DNA from: Ornithinibacillus caprae
GTDB lineage: Bacteria; Bacillota; Bacilli; Bacillales; Amphibacillaceae
DNA length: 64,000 nucleotides
Assembly: GCF_009728145.1 (NCBI RefSeq)
Contig: NZ_WOCA01000004.1
Coordinates: 1 to 64,000, forward strand
Direction: 5' to 3'
The translations under genes and the position numbers were made by a program. Each line of letters starts with the position of its first letter. Position 1 is the first letter of the stretch. The notes beneath the pieces are model-generated. The model did no database searches, was not told the DNA's origin, and saw only the letters and a program-made list of their open reading frames with translations. This document shows, piece after piece, positions 59,901 through 64,000 of the stretch.

Positions 59901-61616
59901 TTATTTTTCTAATGTTGATGTATCACCAGTTGGTAATCCTAACTCCCAAGATTTTAATAAACGGCGCATAATTTTACCACTACGTGTCTTTGGTATTGAT
60001 TCTTTTACTTCTATTTCACGAGGTGCAGCATGTGCACTTAATCCAGTCTTAACAAATTGGCGGATGTCCTCTAGTAATTCTGGAGAATCTTCATACCCAG
60101 CATTTAACGTAATAAATGCCTTGATAATTTCACCACGCTCAGGATGCGGTTTTCCTATAACACCTGCTTCAGCAACTGCTGGGTGTTCAATTAGTTTACT
60201 TTCAACTTCAAATGGTCCAACACGCTCTCCAGATGTATTAATAACATCATCTAAACGACCTTGGAACCAGAAGTAACCATCCTCATCACGATACGCGCTA
60301 TCACCTGATACATACCATCCATTTACAAAATAACTTTCATATTTACTTGGATTGTTCCAAATAGCTCGCATCATAGACGGCCATCCTGCTTTAATAGCTA
60401 AATTCCCCATTTGATTTGGAGGTATTTCATTTCCTTCGTTATCAACAATAGACGCTTCAATACCAGGAATTGGTTTTCCCATTGACCCTGGTCTAATTTC
60501 TTCAGAAGGAATATTTACGATTAACTGTGCACCAGTCTCTGTCATCCACCATGTATCATGTATGCGAAGATCAAATGCTCTTAATCCCCACGTAATTACT
60601 TCTGGATTTAACGGTTCTCCAACACTTAAAATATGTCTTAATATAGATAAGTCATGTTTTTTCACAAGTTCTTCCCCGGCACTTACTAGCATACGTAGTG
60701 CGGTTGGAGCTGTATACCAGACAGTTACTTTTTCACGTTCCAATGTTTGATACCAATCTTCTGGTGTAAAACGACCTCCACGAATGACATTCGTTACTCC
60801 ATGCAGCCATGGCGCAAAAATACCGTAACTTGTTCCAGTTACCCAACCAGGGTCAGCTGTACACCAATAAACATCATCTTCTTTTAAATCTAAAACCCAT
60901 TCAGCAGTAGCATAGTGCTGAATCATAGCATTATGAACATGATAAACTCCTTTTGGCTTACCAGTAGAACCAGATGTATAGTGGAGTAGCATTCCATCCT
61001 CTAAATCTACCCACTCTATATCAAAGTCAGTAGAGGCTTCTTTCATTTCAGAAAAATAATCAATATATTTATCGGATGTTTCATTATGATCGCCAACTAA
61101 AACGATCTTTTCAAGATCTGGTAAATCCTCCTGAGGAACTCTTCCTAATAATTCAGGTGTAGTAATAAGCATCTTGGCTTCACTATCCTGCAAGCGATCT
61201 CGTACAGCTTGCTCCATAAATGCCTCAAATAACGGCCCTGCAATTGCACCAATCTTTAAGATACCAAAAAAGCTAGCGTAAAACTCTGGGCTTCTTGGCA
61301 TAAATAAAAAGATACGATCTCCTTTTTCAACATTATGTTTCTTTAATACATTCGCAAATTGATTACTTTGATGGCTAAGCTCTTCAAACGTTACCTTTTC
61401 TTCCCGGTCCGGTGCTGAGTATAATAGAGCTACTTTATCCTTTTTAGTTGGATCTTGAGCATGGCGATCAAGTGCTTCATAAGCAATATTGACTTTACCA
61501 GTTTCATTCCAAGAAAAATTCTTTTTTACTTCTTCCCATGAAAAAGTCTCACGCATTTTTTCATAGTTTTGTAGATTATGATTACCTTCTCTTGCTGGTA
61601 TACGTTGCATATCCAT
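59901..61616 (-). CDS. acsA: acetyl-CoA synthetase
   Basis: Activates acetate to acetyl-CoA through acetyl-AMP. ATP loop LLHYTSGSTGKPKGVYH, the substrate region DTWWMTETGAQLI, hinge GRLDDVINTSGERV and the acetylatable lysine PKTRSGKIMRRLLK. 571 aa, the Bacillus AcsA size. A perfect cre site just upstream predicts CcpA repression during growth on glucose. acuABC, next to acsA in B. subtilis, is not here. Confidence 0.93.
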   Translation of the reverse strand: MDMQRIPAREGNHNLQNYEKMRETFSWEEVKKNFSWNETGKVNIAYEALDRHAQDPTKKDKVALLYSAPDREEKVTFEELSHQSNQFANVLKKHNVEKGDRIFLFMPRSPEFYASFFGILKIGAIAGPLFEAFMEQAVRDRLQDSEAKMLITTPELLGRVPQEDLPDLEKIVLVGDHNETSDKYIDYFSEMKEASTDFDIEWVDLEDGMLLHYTSGSTGKPKGVYHVHNAMIQHYATAEWVLDLKEDDVYWCTADPGWVTGTSYGIFAPWLHGVTNVIRGGRFTPEDWYQTLEREKVTVWYTAPTALRMLVSAGEELVKKHDLSILRHILSVGEPLNPEVITWGLRAFDLRIHDTWWMTETGAQLIVNIPSEEIRPGSMGKPIPGIEASIVDNEGNEIPPNQMGNLAIKAGWPSMMRAIWNNPSKYESYFVNGWYVSGDSAYRDEDGYFWFQGRLDDVINTSGERVGPFEVESKLIEHPAVAEAGVIGKPHPERGEIIKAFITLNAGYEDSPELLEDIRQFVKTGLSAHAAPREIEVKESIPKTRSGKIMRRLLKSWELGLPTGDTSTLEK

Positions 61617-61639
61617 CCTATCACCTCATCTGTAAAATT

Positions 61640-61653
61640 TGGAACCGATTACA
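61640..61653 (-). promoter_or_regulatory. cre site (CcpA operator) of acsA
   Basis: Minus-strand TGTAATCGGTTCCA matches the cre consensus TGnAAnCGnWnnCW at every fixed position, 24 bp before the start codon. Confidence 0.8.
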
Positions 61654-61774
61654 TTTGGTATTTTAAGAAATAATTAAATTATTTGGTAATTTTTATTTTA
61701 GAACATTCTATGACATTTTTAAAGCATTTAATACGAATTGAAAGAATTTTTATTAAATGCTCTAAGAAATTTTT

Positions 61775-61869
61775 CTTGGCAGATAGAAAATTACAAACTT
61801 CCCTTTCCTGATTAGTGTAACTAATGCATTCACCATAAAGGCATGGCATGCCTTAGTTTTCTAACACTT
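61775..61869 (-). repeat. two-hairpin repeat, copy 10 (inverted orientation)
   Basis: On the minus strand: TTAGAAAACTAAGGCAT, GCCTTTATGGTGAATGC, ATTAGTTACACTAAT, CAGGAAAGGG and TTTTCTATCTGCC. The only clear copy in this orientation. Between acsA and the YqcI-family gene; the gap shows no gene. Confidence 0.65.
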
Positions 61870-61880
61870 CCAATGTTCTA

Positions 61881-62522
61881 TTAATCACGCTGAAATGGAC
61901 ATTCAGATAATGATGTATAGTCATCTCGTAAAAAATACTGCTTCCACTCAAAGTTATCTTCATTTCCGTAGCTATTTAAATGTGGGTGTATGGAGGCGGA
62001 ATCATAATTGGATAATCTTTTTCTTACCATGTTTTTTATTTTTATAGCGTGAGGATTTGTTTTATAAAATTCACGGAATACCCATCTTGGAGTAATTGCA
62101 AGCATCATTGTCTCATATTGCCTGCTTTTGCGATGCTTATGGGCTGGAGTAGCACAATAGATAAAATACCTTTCACCCTCAAAACAAAATTCCCACATAT
62201 GATGATGAGCATCTATTGGAATATCAGACGGCCATTCTATTCGGTCAATAGCAGCTAATCCATTTAATTGTTCCCAAAACAGTTGTTCAAATTGCTTTAC
62301 AGAATAGGTTGTCTTCACTTCTTCTGGAAGTTGATAAAAAACAACAAGGGATGTGTATTTTCCAAATTCTCTCGAGGATTTTGTGAAATCTCTTAATAAC
62401 TCGGAAAGCTCAAAAATCGTAGAACGCTCCCTTGGGTCCCCAACAAAACCATAACGAAACTGATTCAACGAGAACCCTATTGTAGCAGGTATGCATGGAA
62501 ATAGATCCTTTTTATCGGTCAT
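61881..62522 (-). CDS. YqcI/YcgG family protein
   Basis: 213 aa from the first ATG; PCIPATIGFSLNQFRYGFVG, HHHMWEFCFEGERYFIYC and PHLNSYGNEDNFEWKQYFL are typical of this family of unknown biochemical role. The frame stays open for about 30 more codons upstream (LEQFEKKMTDKKD preceded by a charged stretch) without ATG, GTG or TTG, up to a GAGGTGAT ribosome-site-like sequence near 62613-62620, so the true start may be upstream and unusual. Confidence 0.8.
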   Translation of the reverse strand: MTDKKDLFPCIPATIGFSLNQFRYGFVGDPRERSTIFELSELLRDFTKSSREFGKYTSLVVFYQLPEEVKTTYSVKQFEQLFWEQLNGLAAIDRIEWPSDIPIDAHHHMWEFCFEGERYFIYCATPAHKHRKSRQYETMMLAITPRWVFREFYKTNPHAIKIKNMVRKRLSNYDSASIHPHLNSYGNEDNFEWKQYFLRDDYTSLSECPFQRD

Positions 62523-62689
62523 TTTTTTCTCAAATTGTTCAAGGGTTCTTTTTTCCCTGTGATCGAGTTTGTTTCTATTATCATGCCTAGCACTAAATAA
62601 TCTGTTGATAATATCACCTCACAATAGCTTCTACAATATATTCAGTGAAACAAATATGGGTGAATGTCTAGAAAGGAAGTAAATGTGGT

Positions 62690-62765
62690 AACATAGCTTT
62701 TCCAGTTCTTTCAGTAAAAACTTAGGCACACATACGCAGGTTATACTTCTTAACTACTCAGAATC
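62690..62765. repeat. two-hairpin repeat, copy 11 (degenerate)
   Basis: ATAGCTTTTCCAGTTCTTTC, AAACTTAGGCACACATACGC and TATACTTCTTAACTACTCAG line up with the family in order, with many changes. Confidence 0.45.
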
Positions 62766-62790
62766 CATTACAAAGATTCCTCTATATAAA

Positions 62791-62813
62791 AAAGAGAAGC
62801 GAATCGCTTCTCT
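62791..62813 (-). terminator. symporter gene terminator
   Basis: AGAGAAGCG-AAT-CGCTTCTCT perfect stem, followed on the minus strand by TTTTTTATA. Confidence 0.85.
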
Positions 62814-62819
62814 AATCAA

Positions 62820-64000
62820 TTATCCTTTTTTCTCTCTTCGTTTTTCACCTTCAGAAATAATATATGCACACGCAGCATCACCAGTTATGTTTAAGGATGT
62901 ACGAATCATATCCAATATACGATCCACACCGATAATTAATGCAATTCCTTCAACTGGTAGATTTATTTGATTTAAAACCATGGCAAGCATAATTAAACCT
63001 ACACCGGGAACACCAGCTGTTCCTATGCTTGCTAGAGTAGCTGTTAGTATGATCAATAAAATTTCATTAAATCCTAGTGATACTCCATACACTTGAGCGA
63101 TAAATACCGTTGCAACTGCCTGCATGATCGCAGTTCCGTCCATATTAATCGTTGAACCAAGTGGTTGTACAAAGCTACTTACTGATTTTTTAACACCAAG
63201 TTTTTCCTGTGCTATTTTCATAGCAATCGGTAATGTAGCACTTGAGCTGGAAGTACTAAATCCAACTGACATAGCTGGGAAGAATTCTTTATAAAACTTT
63301 ATTGGACTCCCCTTACCTAATCCTTTAATCGCGATACTATATGTCACTGCACCATGAATGACTAATGCAAGAATTACTGCAATCATATACATCGCCATAG
63401 ATCCTATTGCATTTAAACCAGCTCCACCAATTGCTGAAGCAATCAATGCAAAAGCACCATACGGAGCTGTTTTCATTATTAGATTAACTAGATACATCAG
63501 AATCTCATTTGCTTGTTCAAAAAGTCTATAAATTCCGCTCGTTTTCTCCCCTAAAACAGCAAGTGCAATACCAATGAAAATTGCAAAGGCAATGATCTGT
63601 AGCATATCACCACTGGTCATAGCTTCAATTGGATTGGTAGGAATGATATTGACCAATGTCTCCATGATCGGTGGTGCTGTTTTCTCTTCATAACTTACAT
63701 CGCCTATATCATTAAATACCCCTTCTTCACCAGGCTCTAGTATGTATCCTACACCAAGCCCAATCATTAATGCGATGGCAGTTGTGATTAAATAAAAGGA
63801 AATAGTTTTTATACCAATCTTTCCTAATTTAGCTGGTTCTCCTAGACCAGCTGTACCTAATACAATAGATACAAATACAATAGGTACAACAACCATCATA
63901 ATTAAGTTTAAGAACAGTTGACCTATGGGATTTAGTATATAGTTATCGATTGTTGAAAAGATATCCGGTGAGGAAAAACTTAACCCAATACCTACAATAA
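62820..64000 (-). CDS. dicarboxylate/amino acid:cation symporter (partial)
   Basis: DAACS (SLC1-type) transporter, running off the right edge; the frame is open through position 64000 (upstream residues include NYILNPIGQLFLNLI). Re-entrant loop signature FSTSSSSATLPIAMKIAQ and the NMDGT motif (STINMDGTAIMQAVATVF) are present. Likely takes up glutamate/aspartate or C4-dicarboxylates with sodium or protons. The start codon is outside the window. Confidence 0.92.
   Translation of the reverse strand, partial: IVGIGLSFSSPDIFSTIDNYILNPIGQLFLNLIMMVVVPIVFVSIVLGTAGLGEPAKLGKIGIKTISFYLITTAIALMIGLGVGYILEPGEEGVFNDIGDVSYEEKTAPPIMETLVNIIPTNPIEAMTSGDMLQIIAFAIFIGIALAVLGEKTSGIYRLFEQANEILMYLVNLIMKTAPYGAFALIASAIGGAGLNAIGSMAMYMIAVILALVIHGAVTYSIAIKGLGKGSPIKFYKEFFPAMSVGFSTSSSSATLPIAMKIAQEKLGVKKSVSSFVQPLGSTINMDGTAIMQAVATVFIAQVYGVSLGFNEILLIILTATLASIGTAGVPGVGLIMLAMVLNQINLPVEGIALIIGVDRILDMIRTSLNITGDAACAYIISEGEKRREKKG

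Overview
The window is about 64 kb of low-GC chromosome from a spore-forming member of the Bacillaceae. Gene content and order match the oriC-proximal region of Bacillus subtilis between yaaH/dnaX and the rRNA operon after lysS, read in reverse, so most genes are on the minus strand. Salt-tolerant relatives of the Oceanobacillus/Virgibacillus type are the likeliest source (inference from the 16S 5' end, base composition and synteny; no search was run). About twelve genes act only in sporulation or germination (spoIIE, spoVT, yabP, yabQ, fin, csfB, bofA, sspF, yabG, yaaH and others).

Layout. 1-130 is the 5' end of a 16S rRNA gene with two strong upstream promoters. 600-8200 holds lysS, a folate cluster (yazB, folK, folB, folP), cysK, a PrsA-like foldase, hslO and coaX; pabB-pabA-pabC and dusB, which B. 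subtilis has here, are absent. 8400-17200 holds ftsH, hprT, tilS, a Hanks-type kinase (yabT), a VWA protein (yabS) and spoIIE. 17300-24050 has a DinB-like gene, tRNA-Met, yabR, divIC, yabQ, yabP, rqcP, mazG, a Wzx/MurJ-type flippase and spoVT. 24280-35500 has mfd, fin, pth, ctc, prs, glmU, spoVG, purR, ispE and a short sspF (35324-35503). 35600-48400 has an SCP2-like gene, veg, yabG, rsmA, rnmV, yabE, tatD, metS, abrB, rsmI, yazA, trmN6, yabA, ricT and holB. 48400-56400 has yaaR, darA, tmk, yaaO, csfB, bofA, yaaL, recR, ebfC, dnaX, a two-gene insertion and the SRP RNA. 56450-64000 is more accessory: tadA, an isochorismatase pseudogene split by a decayed tnpB element, yaaH, acsA, a YqcI-family gene and a partial dicarboxylate symporter.

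Regulation can be read at many points: rRNA and veg double sigma-A promoters; Spo0A boxes at abrB and spoIIE; a sigma-H promoter at spoVG; sigma-F promoters at fin and csfB; a sigma-G candidate at spoVT; sigma-K at yabG; sigma-B at ctc; a CymR-like dyad at cysK; and a perfect cre site at acsA.

The most unusual signal is a family of about eleven dispersed intergenic repeats of up to about 95 bp. Full copies form two stem-loops. The arms of the first stem differ between copies yet still pair, and one copy supplies the last codons and stop of tmk.
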